Assembly: GCA_963809715.1 (NCBI GenBank) | Contig: CAWEKO010000010.1 | Coordinates: 186,001 to 250,000, forward strand | Reading direction: 5' to 3' | DNA: 64,000 bases | Origin: Bog-473 sp963809715 | Lineage (GTDB): Bacteria > Actinomycetota > Acidimicrobiia > Acidimicrobiales > RAAP-2 | In this document: positions 43,979 to 59,563 of the stretch, one piece after another | Position numbering within the stretch: the stretch's first letter is position 1 | How the letters are laid out: every line of letters begins with the position of its first letter | Program-made: the position numbers and the translations under genes | Notes under the pieces: model-generated | The model's database searches: none | Seen by the model: the letters and a program-made list of their open reading frames with translations, nothing else | Told to the model about the DNA's origin: nothing

Positions 43979-44818
43979 TTACGACTCGTGGATGGTTACG
44001 GTGAGCATGCGTTGCGTGACGTCGGGCGGGATCCCCGAGGTGGAACCCTGCTTGTCGATGACCGCGATCACATTCTCGCCCGAAGTCACCTGTCCGAAGA
44101 GTGAGTACGTGTTGGGCAGACTCTCGCCTTGGGGTCCCGAGACGATGAAGAACTGGCTACCCCCTGTGTTCGGCGAACCGGTATTGGCCATGACCAACGA
44201 TCCAAGCGGGTACTGCTGCGCCGGGTTCGCTGCCTTGGGAGGAAGCTCGTCCGGGATCGTGTACCCGGGCTGCTTGCCCTGATTGGTCTGCGCGGGATTT
44301 CCCGTCTGCAGCACGAACCCGGGGATGACCCGGAAGAAGCTGCCGCAGTTGAAATAGCCCTTGTTGGCCAAGAAGACGAAGTTGTTGACCGTCTGCGGTG
44401 CGTTCTTGGCGTCCAATGCGACTTCGAACGTCCCGGTCGTCGTCTTGATCGTCGCCGTGTAGGTCTTCGACGTGTCGATCGTCAACGGGGGTGCCGACGT
44501 GTACGTCTGTTTCGCGGCGGCGGTCGGGGTGGTGGGAGACGCCGGGCACCCGGCCTTCACGGCCACGTCGTTGGCCTTGGTCTGGAGCGCGGCGTTCTTC
44601 TTCCCCTGGGCCGTCGTGGTCGTGGTGACCTTCGACTGCGACTGGACCGTCTTGTTGTTGTTGTTGGACAGGAGGAAGGCAATGAGGACGACCACACCGG
44701 CGATGACCACGACGATGGCTCCGTTGCGGTACTGCTTGCGACGCTTCTGAGACTGACGCTCGGCCTCGAGCCTCGCCTCTCTGGCCGCGCGTTGGCGGGC
44801 TCTCTTCTCGCTGGGCAC
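43979..44818 (-). CDS. Membrane-anchored cyclophilin
   Basis: A 279-residue protein. A basic cytoplasmic N-terminus (residues 1-31, Arg/Lys/Glu-rich) precedes one membrane segment (about 33-52, GAIVVVIAGVVVLIAFLL). A Thr/Ala-rich linker follows, then a cyclophilin domain (FFRVIPGFVLQTGNPAQTNQG, ANTGSPNTGGSQFFIVSG). It would fold secreted proteins outside the cell. Here the His of FHRxIPGF is Phe (FFRVIPGF). The GTG at 44818 (PSEKRARQRAAREAR) is the likely start. Confidence 0.88.
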   Translation of the reverse strand: MPSEKRARQRAAREARLEAERQSQKRRKQYRNGAIVVVIAGVVVLIAFLLSNNNNKTVQSQSKVTTTTTAQGKKNAALQTKANDVAVKAGCPASPTTPTAAAKQTYTSAPPLTIDTSKTYTATIKTTTGTFEVALDAKNAPQTVNNFVFLANKGYFNCGSFFRVIPGFVLQTGNPAQTNQGKQPGYTIPDELPPKAANPAQQYPLGSLVMANTGSPNTGGSQFFIVSGPQGESLPNTYSLFGQVTSGENVIAVIDKQGSTSGIPPDVTQRMLTVTIHES

Positions 44819-44930
44819 GGCGGGAAACCCTACCCAATCCGCCAGGGGACCTCCGATCGGCCCTGAAGCGGCCCCAGGACCCCGGGGCCAGGGCCAATGG
44901 GGCCCGCTCCCAGTCAGTAGCCTCGGCCCG

Positions 44931-46141
<1,211 letters not shown>

Positions 46142-46142
<1 letters not shown>

Positions 46143-46721
46143 TGCCAGCCCGATCGACCACCGGCCGCACTGTCTGGCTGCTTCGCCACGCCAAGACGGT
46201 GGCCGATCCGCCTCCGGGCGGCACCGACTTCGACCGGGTGCTGGCGCCCCGAGGTCGTCGCGAACGCGACCGCGTTGGCGGAGCTCTTCGCCGGATCGGG
46301 CGAAGCCCTCCCGGCCGAGCTCCGGAGAGTCCCCCGTCCCCAGGTCGCCCTCGTGTCACCCGCCGCCCGCACGACGGCGACCGCCGAGCTGGTGCTCGCC
46401 GCGGTCACCGATCCACCCGAACTCCGTTTCGAGAAGGGTCTCTACCAGGCCGATCCTGACGATGTGCTGGCCTGCCTCCGGGATCTTTCCGACGAGGTCT
46501 CGGCCGCAATGGTGGTCGGCCACAACCCCACGGCCCACGCGCTCTCGCAGGGATTGATCCGTTCAGGGGACAAGAAGGGACACCTGCTGGCGGTGCGCGC
46601 GGGCTTCCCCACGTGCGCGTTGGGTGTCTATTCGTTCAAAGTCGAGACCTGGTCCGAGGTGGAGGCGCACGGCGCCAAGCTGGTCGCGCTCCTCACCCCG
46701 CCCTTCGGCGGCAAGGAGTAG
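46142..46721 (+). pseudogene. SixA-like phosphohistidine phosphatase, frameshifted
   Basis: Starts at the ATG overlapping the lysC stop (TGATG). The first frame gives TVWLLRHAKTVAD with the RHA phosphohistidine motif, to LAPRGRR. The second frame gives ALAELFAGSGEALPAEL, SPAARTTATAELVL and the second active-site motif VVGHNPTAHALSQGL. Removing one A of the AA at 46263-46264 joins them as RGRRDATALAELF, the SixA consensus. The restored protein would be about 192 residues. It is therefore a single-base frameshift, real or artefactual. Confidence 0.85.
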
Positions 46722-46762
46722 CTCGCGTCTGCCTTCTGAGTCCGCCCACGGGCGCCCTTCGC

Positions 46763-47944
46763 TCAGAGGGCGCGCAAGATGGCAGCGTCGCCCTGACCGC
46801 CGCCGCCACAGAGGGCAACTGCCGCCGTCGAGGCGCCCCGGCGGCGCAGTTCGAGCAGCGCCGACAACGCGACCCGGGTGCCGGACATACCGACCGGGTG
46901 GCCGAGAGCGATGGCGCCACCGTTGACGTTCACCTTCTCTTCGTCAATGCCGAGGTCGTCGACGGAGGCCAGGCCGACGGCGGCAAAAGCCTCGTTGATC
47001 TCGAACAGGTCGATCGAACCAAGGTCGATGCCTGCCTTGGCCGCCGCCTTGATGATCGCACGTGAAGGCTGGGTCAAGAGCGAGTTGTCGGGACCGGCGA
47101 CCATGCCGTAGCTGACGACCTGCCCGATCGGGGCCACGCCCAACTCCTTGGCCTTCTCGGCCGACATGACGATGACGGCACAGCCGCCGTCGGAGATCTG
47201 CGACGCGTTCCCGGCCGTAATGGTGCCGCTCTTGTCGAAGGCCGGCTTCAGCGCACCGAGCGATTCGGCCGTTGTGCCTGGTCGAACGCCCTCGTCGGTG
47301 TCCACGAGCAGCGGGTCACCCTTGCGCTGGGGCACCTGGACCGGGACGATTTCGTCAGCCAGTCGGCCTTCCTTCGCGGCCGCCGCTGCCTTCTCGTGGC
47401 TGGCCGCCGCGAACGCGTCCTGGCGCTCACGCGTGATGCCGATCTTGGCGTTGTGCTGCTCGGTGGAGAGGCCCATCGCGATGTGGTCGAACGAGTCAGT
47501 GAGGCCGTCGTACATCATCGAGTCGATCAGCGCGCCGTCGCCGAGGCGGTAGCCGGCCCGGGCGCCCGGCAGGAGGTACGGAGCCTGGGTCATCGACTCC
47601 ATGCCCCCGGCCACGACGATCTCGGCATCGCCGGCCCGGATCATCTGATCGGCCAGATAAATCGTGTTGAGCCCCGAGAGGCAGACCTTGTTGATGGTGT
47701 TGGCGGGCACGGTCATGGGAATGCCGGCCTTGACGGCGGCCTGGCGGGCGGTGATCTGGCCCTGACCGGCCAGGAGTACCTGCCCCATGAGGACGTAGTC
47801 GACCTGGTCCGGGGCCACGCCGGCCCGCTTGAGGGCCTCGGCGATGGCGAATCCCCCCAGGTCCATGCCCGAGAAGGTGGCCAGTGCGCCCGACAGCTTC
47901 CCGATGGGGGTCCGAGCTCCTGCAACGATGACGGCCTCAGCCAT
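46763..47944 (-). CDS. Acetyl-CoA C-acetyltransferase
   Basis: A 393-residue thiolase that condenses two acetyl-CoA to acetoacetyl-CoA (or cleaves it). Cys88 in NKVCLSG is the acyl site, and His is in NEAFAA. GHPVGMSGTR and CGGGGQGDA close the active site. ATG at 47944 has GGAGGTAGAGGGA upstream; a GTG seven codons earlier overlaps that Shine-Dalgarno. Divergent from ccr with 77 nt between. Confidence 0.93.
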   Translation of the reverse strand: MAEAVIVAGARTPIGKLSGALATFSGMDLGGFAIAEALKRAGVAPDQVDYVLMGQVLLAGQGQITARQAAVKAGIPMTVPANTINKVCLSGLNTIYLADQMIRAGDAEIVVAGGMESMTQAPYLLPGARAGYRLGDGALIDSMMYDGLTDSFDHIAMGLSTEQHNAKIGITRERQDAFAAASHEKAAAAAKEGRLADEIVPVQVPQRKGDPLLVDTDEGVRPGTTAESLGALKPAFDKSGTITAGNASQISDGGCAVIVMSAEKAKELGVAPIGQVVSYGMVAGPDNSLLTQPSRAIIKAAAKAGIDLGSIDLFEINEAFAAVGLASVDDLGIDEEKVNVNGGAIALGHPVGMSGTRVALSALLELRRRGASTAAVALCGGGGQGDAAILRAL

Positions 47945-47968
47945 TCCCTCTACCTCCAGATTCACGCC

Positions 47969-47983
47969 GGCTGGTTACCAGCC
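47969..47983. promoter_or_regulatory. Operator-like palindrome between thiolase and ccr
   Basis: Perfect inverted repeat ggctgg-tta-ccagcc in the middle of the 77-nt divergent region. The same 10-base core occurs in the 3-hydroxybutyryl-CoA dehydrogenase promoter. It suits a dimeric TetR- or PaaR-like regulator; no such gene is adjacent. Confidence 0.55.
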
Positions 47984-48021
47984 AGAAACTCCATCGTACC
48001 GGCCCACTATCGTCGGGTCAC

Positions 48022-49362
48022 ATGAGCGACATCCTCAGTGCCGTGCTGGCCGGCGCTTCTGCCGATGAGCTGGCCAAACTCAAGATGCCCGAGACGTACC
48101 GGGCTGCCGTCGTTCGCCGGAGCGACGTGGACATGTTCGAAGGCATGGAGTCGTCGGAAAAGGACCCTCGCCTGTCCCTCCACGTACAGGAAGTGCCGCT
48201 GCCCGAGCTCGCGCCGGACGAGGCCTACGTGGCCGTACTGGCGTCCTCCATCAACTTCAACACGGTCTGGACCTCGATCTTCGAGCCCCTGCCGACGTTC
48301 GGCTTCCTCGACCGGCTGGCCAAGGAAGGGCCCTGGGCCGCCCGCCATGCCCTCGACTACCACGTCGTCGGCTCGGACGCCGCCGGCGTGGTGCTGCGGA
48401 CGGGCTCGGCCGTGCGCAACTGGAAGACCGGCGACAAGGTCACCGTCCAGTGCAACTACGTCGACGACCAAGACCCCTCGGCCCACGACGACTCCATGCT
48501 GGCGTCCAACCAGCGCATCTGGGGCTTCGAATCGAACTTCGGCGGCTTGGCCGACATCACCGTGGTCAAGGCGAACCAGCTGATGCCCAAGGCGACGCAT
48601 CTCACGTGGGAGGAGGCGGCCATCAACGCGCTGTGCAACTCGACCGCCTACCGGATGCTGGTGTCGCACAACGGCGCCCGCATGACCCAGGGTGACAAGG
48701 TCCTCGTCTGGGGGGCCAGCGGCGGCCTCGGGAGTTACGCCGTCCAGCACGTGCTCAACGGCGGAGGCACCCCGATCGGCGTGGTGTCGTCCCCCGAGAA
48801 GGTCAAGCTTCTCAACGACCTGGGCGTCGAGGCCGTCATCGACCGCAAGGCGGCCGACTACCGCTTCTGGGCGGACGAGCACACACAGGACGAATCGGAA
48901 TGGCGGCGTTTCGGAAAGGACATCCGTTCGCTGGTCGGCGCCGAGCCCGAGATCGTGTTCGAGCATCCGGGACGCCAGACCATGGGGGCCTCGGTGTTCG
49001 CCTGCAAGCGGGCCGGGACGATCGTGACGTGCGCAGCGACGTCGGGCTACATGATCGAGTACGACAACCGCCATCTCTGGATGAAGCTCAAGACGATCAA
49101 GGGCTCCCACTTCGCCAACTACCGCGAGGCCTGGGACGCCAACCAACTCGTCTGCGACGGCAACGTCCTCCCGCCCCTCTCGGCCGTCTACCCCCTCGAG
49201 CAGGTGGGCGAGGCGGCATACCAGGTCCATCACAATCTGCACGAGGGCAAGATCGGCGTGCTCTGCTTGGCTCCGAACGAAGGCCTGGGCATCGACGACC
49301 CCGAACTGCGGGCCAAGGTGGGCGAGGACCGCATCACGCTCTTCCGGAGGCACGGCGCATGA
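48022..49362 (+). CDS. ccr: Crotonyl-CoA carboxylase/reductase
   Basis: A 446-residue MDR-family enzyme that reduces crotonyl-CoA with NADPH and fixes CO2 to give ethylmalonyl-CoA. The residues holding CO2 in characterised Ccr (Asn, Phe, Glu, His) are present as N80 (SINFNTVW), F169-E170 (IWGFESNFGG) and H363 (GSHFANY). The NADPH loop is GASGGLGSYAVQ. A TATCGT box ends 8 nt before the ATG and there is no Shine-Dalgarno. Coupled to the epimerase gene by an ATGA overlap. Confidence 0.95.
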   Translation: MSDILSAVLAGASADELAKLKMPETYRAAVVRRSDVDMFEGMESSEKDPRLSLHVQEVPLPELAPDEAYVAVLASSINFNTVWTSIFEPLPTFGFLDRLAKEGPWAARHALDYHVVGSDAAGVVLRTGSAVRNWKTGDKVTVQCNYVDDQDPSAHDDSMLASNQRIWGFESNFGGLADITVVKANQLMPKATHLTWEEAAINALCNSTAYRMLVSHNGARMTQGDKVLVWGASGGLGSYAVQHVLNGGGTPIGVVSSPEKVKLLNDLGVEAVIDRKAADYRFWADEHTQDESEWRRFGKDIRSLVGAEPEIVFEHPGRQTMGASVFACKRAGTIVTCAATSGYMIEYDNRHLWMKLKTIKGSHFANYREAWDANQLVCDGNVLPPLSAVYPLEQVGEAAYQVHHNLHEGKIGVLCLAPNEGLGIDDPELRAKVGEDRITLFRRHGA

Positions 49363-49775
49363 CGACCACCACCCCACTGCTCACCGAGATCGACCACGTG
49401 GCCATCGCGGTCTATGACCTCGACGCAGCGATCGCCTGGTACGCCGACGTCTTCGGGGCGACCGTCGACCACCGGGAGAAGGTGGAGTCCGACGGAGTCG
49501 AGGAGGCGCTGCTCAAAGTGGCCGACTCCTACATCCAGCTCCTCACGCCGATCAGCGACGACTCACCGGTCGCGAAATACCTGGCCAACAAGGGTGAAGG
49601 CCTCCACCACATCGGCTACCGGGTCGACGACTGCGCGGTTGCGCTTCAGGCCATCAAGGACGCCGGCGGTCGCGTGATCGACGAGGCCCCACGTCCCGGC
49701 TCACGAGGGACGACGGTGGCGTTCGTCCACCCGAAGACGTCGTTCGGGACGCTCATCGAACTCGTCCAGGAGTAG
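49359..49775 (+). CDS. Ethylmalonyl/methylmalonyl-CoA epimerase
   Basis: A 138-residue VOC protein that epimerises methylmalonyl- and, in this pathway, ethylmalonyl-CoA. It has EIDHVAIAVYDLDAAIAWYADVFG, GLHHIGYRVDD and the terminal GTLIELVQE, giving the His/His/Glu metal site. Coupling to ccr favours the ethylmalonyl role. It is convergent with rpoC. Confidence 0.92.
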   Translation: MTTTTPLLTEIDHVAIAVYDLDAAIAWYADVFGATVDHREKVESDGVEEALLKVADSYIQLLTPISDDSPVAKYLANKGEGLHHIGYRVDDCAVALQAIKDAGGRVIDEAPRPGSRGTTVAFVHPKTSFGTLIELVQE

Positions 49776-50018
49776 CCGCAGCCGGGTTGGCCGGCCAGCG
49801 CGACGACCGCTCGGCACACCGTCGGCTGACCGAGGCCACCACGGCGGGGGATATGCCGCCGGCAACTAAGACCGCTGCGCCCACGCTCGGCGGGACGCGC
49901 CAGAGCGCCGACTCGCCTGCTCTCGGGTGCGCGCCGCGATGCGCTGAGCTCCCGCCGCTACCGGCGGCTCTGTGCGGGCACCAGCGCCCCGAAGGCGCCG
50001 GCGAAGCCGAAGCCGTGG

Positions 50019-54085
<4,067 letters not shown>

Positions 54086-54086
<1 letters not shown>

Positions 54087-57000
54087 CAGTTGAAGCTCCT
54101 CTCTGCGGCGCGCCGCTCGTCTTCCTCGTCGGACCCCCGCTCGTTGCGGCTGATGTCGATGCCCAGTTCCTCAGCGGTCCGGAACACGTCCTCGTCCAAC
54201 TCGTGCATTTCGATTTCCCGTCCGTCCACCGCCAGCACCTCGACATCGAGGCACAGCGACTGCATCTCCTTGATGAGCACCTTGAAGCTCTCGGGGATGC
54301 CCGGTTCGGGAATGTTCTCTCCCTTGACGATCGCCTCGTAGACCTTGACCCGGCCCAGGACGTCGTCCGACTTGATGGTCAACAGCTCCTGCAACGCGTA
54401 GGCGGCACCGAAGGCCTCGAGCGCCCACACCTCCATCTCACCGAAGCGCTGGCCACCGAACTGCGCCTTCCCACCCAGCGGCTGCTGGGTGATCATCGAG
54501 TACGGGCCGGTCGAACGGGCGTGGATCTTGTCGTCGACCAGGTGGGCCAGCTTCAAGATGTAGACGAAGCCGACCGAGATCGGGTTGTCGTACGCCTCGC
54601 CGGTGCGGCCGTTGTACAGCGTGGCCTTGCCGTCGTCGTGGATCTGCACGTCACCATTGGCCGAATCGGAGTTCAGCGTCCCGAAGACCTGCTTGATCGT
54701 CGGGTGCGACCCGGCGTCCTCGACCTCGTCCCAGTGGGCCCCGTCGAAGACCGGGGTGGACACCCAGGCCGCCGGCTCGGTGCGCGGCCGCGTCTTGCGC
54801 TCCGCCCCGTCTCCCTTGGCCGACGTCCCGACGCCCTCGTTGACCGTCACGCCGTCCCAGCCGTGGCGGGCGGCGTAGCCCAGGTGCGACTCGAGCACCT
54901 GGCCCACGTTCATCCGGCTCGGCACGCCCAGCGGGTTCAAGATGATGTCGACCGGCGTCCCGTCCGACAGGTAGGGCATGTCCTCGACCGGCAGGATCTT
55001 GGAGATGACGCCCTTGTTGCCGTGGCGGCCGGCCAGCTTGTCTCCCTCGGAGATCTTGCGCTTCTGGGCCACGTAGACCCGGACCAGCTGGTTGACGCCG
55101 GGCGGCAGCTCGTGGGACTCCTCCCGCGAGAAGACGCGGACGTCGATCACCTTGCCGTACTCGCCGTGGGGCACCTTCAACGAGGTGTCGCGCACCTCAC
55201 GGGCCTTCTCGCCGAAGATGGCCCGCAGCAGGCGCTCTTCAGGCGTCTGCTCCGTCTCACCCTTCGGCGTGACCTTGCCCACCAGGACGTCGCCCGGCTC
55301 GACCTCGGCCCCGACCCGGATGATGCCCCGGTCGTCGAGGTCGGCCAGGATCTCCTCGGAGAGGTTCGGGATGTCCCGGGTGATCTCCTCGGCGCCCAGC
55401 TTGGTGTCGCGGGCGTCCACTTCGTGCTCTTCGATGTGGATCGACGTCAGCACGTCGTCGCGCACGAGGCGCTCGGACAGGATGATGGCGTCCTCGTAGT
55501 TGTAGCCCTCCCAGGGCATGAAGGCGACCAGCAGGTTCTTGCCGAGCGCCAGCTCGCCGTTGTGCGTCGAGGGGCCGTCGGCCAGGAGGTCGCCGAAGAC
55601 GATGCTCTGGCCCTCGGTCACCAACGTGCGGTGGTTGATGCACGTGTTCTGGTTGGAGCGGCGGAACTTCGAGAGCCGGTAGACCTTGCGCCCGAGCGGC
55701 GTGCCCAACCGGTCCTTCTGGCCGGACTGGTACTCCACCGTGATGGAGTCGCCCGAGATCTCGGTCACCGTCCCGTCGCCCTCGGCGAGAACCACGTCGC
55801 CGGCGTCGCGGGCCGCCCGGGCCTCGACACCGGTGCCGATGTAGGGCGCCTCGGGCACCACCAGCGGCACCGCCTGCTTCTGCATGTTGGCGCCCATCAG
55901 GGCCCGGTTGGCGTCGTCGTGCTCGACGAAGGGGATCAGCGCGGTCGAGACCGACACGATCTGCTTCGGCGACACGTCCATGAGGTCCACCTCGGACGGC
56001 GGCACGAAGTCGATCTCCGACGTGGTGCCGTACGACCCGACCGCCGCGCCCATGCGCACGCCGGTCCCTTGCGGGCCGCGGCGCACCAGGACGCGCTCCT
56101 CGGTGAAGTTCCCCTCAGCGTCCGTCGAGGCGTTGGCCTGGGCGATGACGTGCTCTTCTTCCTCGTCCGCCGCCAGGTACGAGACCTGGTCGGTCACCCG
56201 GCCGTCGACCACGGCCCGGTAGGGCGTCTCGATGAAGCCGTACTCGTTCACCCGGGCGTACGTCGCCAGGGACCCGATCAGGCCGATGTTCGGGCCTTCG
56301 GGCGTCTCGATCGGGCACATCCGGCCGTAGTGGGACGTGTGCACGTCTCGCACTTCGAAACCGGCGCGCTCACGGGACAGACCACCTGGCCCGAGAGCCG
56401 AGAGGCGACGCTTGTGGGCCAGCCCGGACAGGGGGTTGTTCTGGTCCATGAACTGCGACAGCTGCGAGGTCCCGAAGAACTCCTTCACGGCGGCGACCAC
56501 CGGTCGGATGTTGATCAGCGTCTGGGGCGTGATGGCCTCGACGTCCTGGGTCGTCATGCGCTCGCGCACCACCCGCTCCATGCGGGACAGCCCGACCCGG
56601 ACCTGGTTCTGGATCAGCTCGCCGACCGAACGGATGCGCCGGTTGGCGAAGTGGTCCTGGTCGTCGATGCGGTAGGTCGAGTCACCGTCGGCCATGTGCA
56701 GGGCCAGGTGGAGCATGTAGGTGGCCGAGGCCAGGATCTCCGAAGGCGACAGCACGGACTGGTCCGGCGCCGGCTTCTCGATGTCGATGCCGAACAGCTC
56801 CGACAGACGGTCGATCTCGGGCCCGAGCTTGCGGTTCAGCTTGTAGCGGCCGACCCGCGTCAGGTCGTAGCGCTTCGGGTTGAAGAAGGCGTTCTCGAAG
56901 TAGACCCGGGCCGCCTCGGCCGACAGCGGCTCACCCGGACGGGCCCGCTTGTAGATCTCGAGCAGCGCCTCCTCGCGCGACGGCGCCAGGTTGCGCTCCT

Positions 57001-57676
57001 TCTCCCACTGCCCCTCGAGGAAGTCGAAGTGCCGCACGAAGCGGTCGAGGAAGGCCTCGTCGCCGTACCCGAGGGCACGGAGCAGGACGAAGAGAGAAAG
57101 GCGACGCTTGCGGGCCACCCGGCACCCAGCCGTGACGTCCTTGCCCGGCTTCGCCTCGATGTCCAGCTCGATCCACTCCCCCCGGTACGGGTGGATGGTC
57201 CCGGTGAACACGGTCTTGGCGTCACGCCCGGGCTGGAAGATCACGCCCGGCGAGCGCACCAGCTGGGACACGACGACACGCTCGGTGCCGTTGACGATGA
57301 AGGTCCCACGGTCGGTCATCATCGGGAAGTCCCCCATGAAGACCGTCTGCTCCTTGATCTCGCCGGTGGTGGCGTTCAGGAAGCGGGCGCGCACGAAGAC
57401 AGGCGCCGCGTAGGTCATGTCCTTTTCCTTGCACTCCTCCACCGAGAATTTCGGCGGCGGACGCAGGTCGGCGTCGGTCGGGTCGAACTCGAGCTCGAGG
57501 CTCAGCTGTCCGGTGAAGTCCTCGATGGGACTGATGTCGTTGAACGCCTCGGCGAGGCCCTTGTCCAAGAACCACTGAAAAGAGTCGCGCTGAATGGCGA
57601 TCAGGTCAGGGAGAGGCAAGGCCTCACTGATGTTGGCAAAGGAGACGCGTTCGGGGCTGCGGGACCGTGAGGACAA
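54086..57676 (-). CDS. rpoB: DNA-directed RNA polymerase subunit beta
   Basis: The 1196-residue beta subunit. The rifampicin region is FFGTSQLSQFMDQNNPLSGLAHKRRLSALGPGGL: the key Asp, His and Ser are present, with Ala where most have Thr before the His. The start is TTG at 57676 with GGAGG about 9 nt upstream, giving MSSRSRSPERVSFANI; TTG starts are common in actinobacterial rpoB. Confidence 0.98.
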
Positions 57677-57881
57677 CGGTCAACACCTCCAAGGAGAAGA
57701 CGGCGGGATGAGGAAACTGCAGGACTGCTGAGGGTGAGGCTGGAACGACAAGAGAGCGAGGGACGGGTGGTCCAGGTCCGGAGCCAGACCTGGGGTCGAC
57801 GGACAGGTCAGGGCTGCGAGGGCGCGCGCCGATTCAGCGGAATTACGGAATCGGAGACACGAAGACGCACGGCAACCAGGC

Positions 57882-57910
57882 ATCCTACCGTGAGGCGTGG
57901 CTGAATACAA
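57882..57910 (-). promoter_or_regulatory. Promoter of rpoBC
   Basis: TTGTAT (57905-57910), 17 nt, TAGGAT (57882-57887) on the minus strand. Start near 57875 would give a leader of about 200 nt before rpoB. It lies downstream of the hairpin after rplL. The rest of 57677-57999 has no gene. Confidence 0.6.
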
Positions 57911-57999
57911 CCCCTTGGGCCGCGCCGAACCAACCGGGCAATGCGCCCGCGGTCCGAGACAGTATGAGGGTGCCCCCGTCCCCCGTCAAGGACCCTCTC

Positions 58000-58034
58000 C
58001 AGGGGCCGGTGGACATGACGCCCACGGGCCCCTG
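58000..58034 (-). terminator. Hairpin after rplL (attenuator or terminator)
   Basis: Eight bp (CAGGGGCC/GGCCCCTG), a G-G mismatch, then four bp (GTGG/CCAC) and a 9-nt loop, beginning 8 nt past the rplL stop. There is no U-run. It sits where many bacteria attenuate transcription between rplL and rpoB. Confidence 0.6.
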
Positions 58035-58042
58035 AACAGGGA

Positions 58043-58432
58043 TTATTGGATCTCGACGGTGGCGCCGGCGCCCTCCAGGGCAGCCTTCGCCTTGTCGGCG
58101 TCCTCCTTGTTGGCCTTCTCGAGCACGGGCTTGGGCGCCGCCTCGACCAGGTCCTTGGCCTCCTTGAGGCCGAGGCTGGTGAGGGCCCGCACCTCTTTGA
58201 TGACCTGAATCTTCTTGTCGCCGGCACCGGTGAGGATGACGTCGAACTCCGACTTCTCCTCCTCGGCGCCAGCGCCGCCGTCGCCCGCCGGGGCCGCGGC
58301 AGCCGCCACGGCCACCGGGGCCGCCGCGGTCACGCCGAAGCGCTCCTCGAAGTCCTTCAGCAGCTCGCTCAGCTGGATGACGGAGAGCTCTGCGATCCCA
58401 TCGAGGATCTCTTCTTTGGTCAGGGTTGCCAT
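58043..58432 (-). CDS. rplL: 50S ribosomal protein L7/L12
   Basis: A 129-residue stalk protein that recruits translation GTPases. The N-terminal dimer domain is LTKEEILDGIAELSVIQLSELLKDFEE, then an Ala/Gly hinge, then the C-terminal domain EFDVILTGAGDKKIQVIKEVRALTSLGLKEAKDLVEAAPKPV. Standard length. Confidence 0.97.
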   Translation of the reverse strand: MATLTKEEILDGIAELSVIQLSELLKDFEERFGVTAAAPVAVAAAAAPAGDGGAGAEEEKSEFDVILTGAGDKKIQVIKEVRALTSLGLKEAKDLVEAAPKPVLEKANKEDADKAKAALEGAGATVEIQ

Positions 58433-58506
58433 GGGGCTTCCTTTCTTCCTTCCGGTCTTGTGGTGATTCGGTCTCGAAAACTCGTGAAACTTGGGAAACT
58501 CGGGCG

Positions 58507-59292
58507 CTACTCGGCCGCGTCTTCGGACGTGGCCGCCGCCTCTGCCCCGCCTTCCGCCTCCCCGGCGGCCTCCGCGGTTCCGCCCTCGGCCTCCGCCGGC
58601 GCCGGTGTCTCAGCCTCCGCCTCAGCAGCTGGCACCTCGGCCTCCGCGGCCGGCGCTTCCGCGGCCTCTGCCTGTGCCGGTGCCTCGGCCTCCGCCTCGG
58701 CAGCTGGCACCTCGGCCGTCTCGGCCTGCTCCGCCTCCGGGGTGGGAGCAGCCTCGCCGCCCTCCACCCGCTGGTCGATGAGGGCCTTCACGCCGTAGGC
58801 CAGATTGCGGGGCAGGGCCTGGAGGAGGCCGGCCATTTGCTGCATGGGCGCCGCCAGGGCTCCGGCCAGGCGGGCCAGAAGCACTTCGCGGGGCGGCAGG
58901 TCGGCCAGGGCCGCCAGGTCAGAGGACGACAGGAGCGAGCCGTCGGCCAGCCCACCCTTGATCACGAGCAGCGGGTTCGCCCGCGAGAAGTCGCGCAGCG
59001 CCTTGGCCACCGCGCTGATGTCGCCGTCCACGAAGGTCAGGGCGGTCGGGCCGCTCAGGTACTCCGAGAGCGGCTGGTAGTCACCGCCGTCGATGGCCCG
59101 CAGGACCAACGTGTTCTTGAAGATGCGGTAGTCGGCTCCGACCCCTTCGAGCGCGGTCCGGAGCTCGGCCAGCTCGGCCACCGTGAGACCGCGGTACTCG
59201 CTGACGATCTGGGCCGACGCCGCGCTCATGCGCGTCTTGACCTCGTCGACGATCTCGACCTTCTGCGCTCGTGCTGCGTTCTGCGTTGCCAT
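58507..59292 (-). CDS. rplJ: 50S ribosomal protein L10 with acidic tail
   Basis: A 261-residue L10 (usually 165-180). The core to about residue 175 has SAASAQIVSEYRGLTVAELAELR, RIFKNTL and the final helix that carries L7/L12 dimers (GLLQALPRNLAYGVKALIDQRV). The last 85 residues are Pro/Ala/Glu repeats (PAAEAEAEAPAQAEAA and variants). The tail comes straight after the L12-binding helix. Confidence 0.94.
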   Translation of the reverse strand: MATQNAARAQKVEIVDEVKTRMSAASAQIVSEYRGLTVAELAELRTALEGVGADYRIFKNTLVLRAIDGGDYQPLSEYLSGPTALTFVDGDISAVAKALRDFSRANPLLVIKGGLADGSLLSSSDLAALADLPPREVLLARLAGALAAPMQQMAGLLQALPRNLAYGVKALIDQRVEGGEAAPTPEAEQAETAEVPAAEAEAEAPAQAEAAEAPAAEAEVPAAEAEAETPAPAEAEGGTAEAAGEAEGGAEAAATSEDAAE

Positions 59293-59511
59293 CGATGTCC
59301 TCCACCGGGATCAACCGGCTGTGGGCCAGGATCTCCGGTGAGCGACGGCGCAACACGGCTTCGCCGCGTGCTTCATGTCGTCGCCTGGTCGGGCGGGCCT
59401 TGCGGCCGCTTCTGCACCCGAAGGTGCACCGGAGGTCTTTGGCGTCGGATTCAGTGCCCGTCCCGTGTGGATCGGTCGGCGTCGCCGGCCGGGCGGTGGG
59501 CTGTTCGGGAG
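59293..59511 (-). promoter_or_regulatory. rplJL leader with UUCG hairpin
   Basis: The 271-nt gap between rplA and rplJ includes an ideal stem TGCACC-TTCG-GGTGCA (59413-59428) with the extra-stable UUCG loop. A TAGCAT -10-like box lies at 59512-59517 with a weak -35. L10-L12 binds such leaders to repress its own synthesis in other bacteria; the exact motif is not proven here. Confidence 0.5.
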
Positions 59512-59563
59512 ATGCTACCTGGTCGGCTGCTGTCGCTCCGACCGGGCCACTTGTGCGGTGCGG

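Noticed and set aside
49920..50018. Terminator between the epimerase gene and rpoC
   Set aside because: A five-bp stem (gccgc/gcggc) is present but too weak and without a U-run to call.
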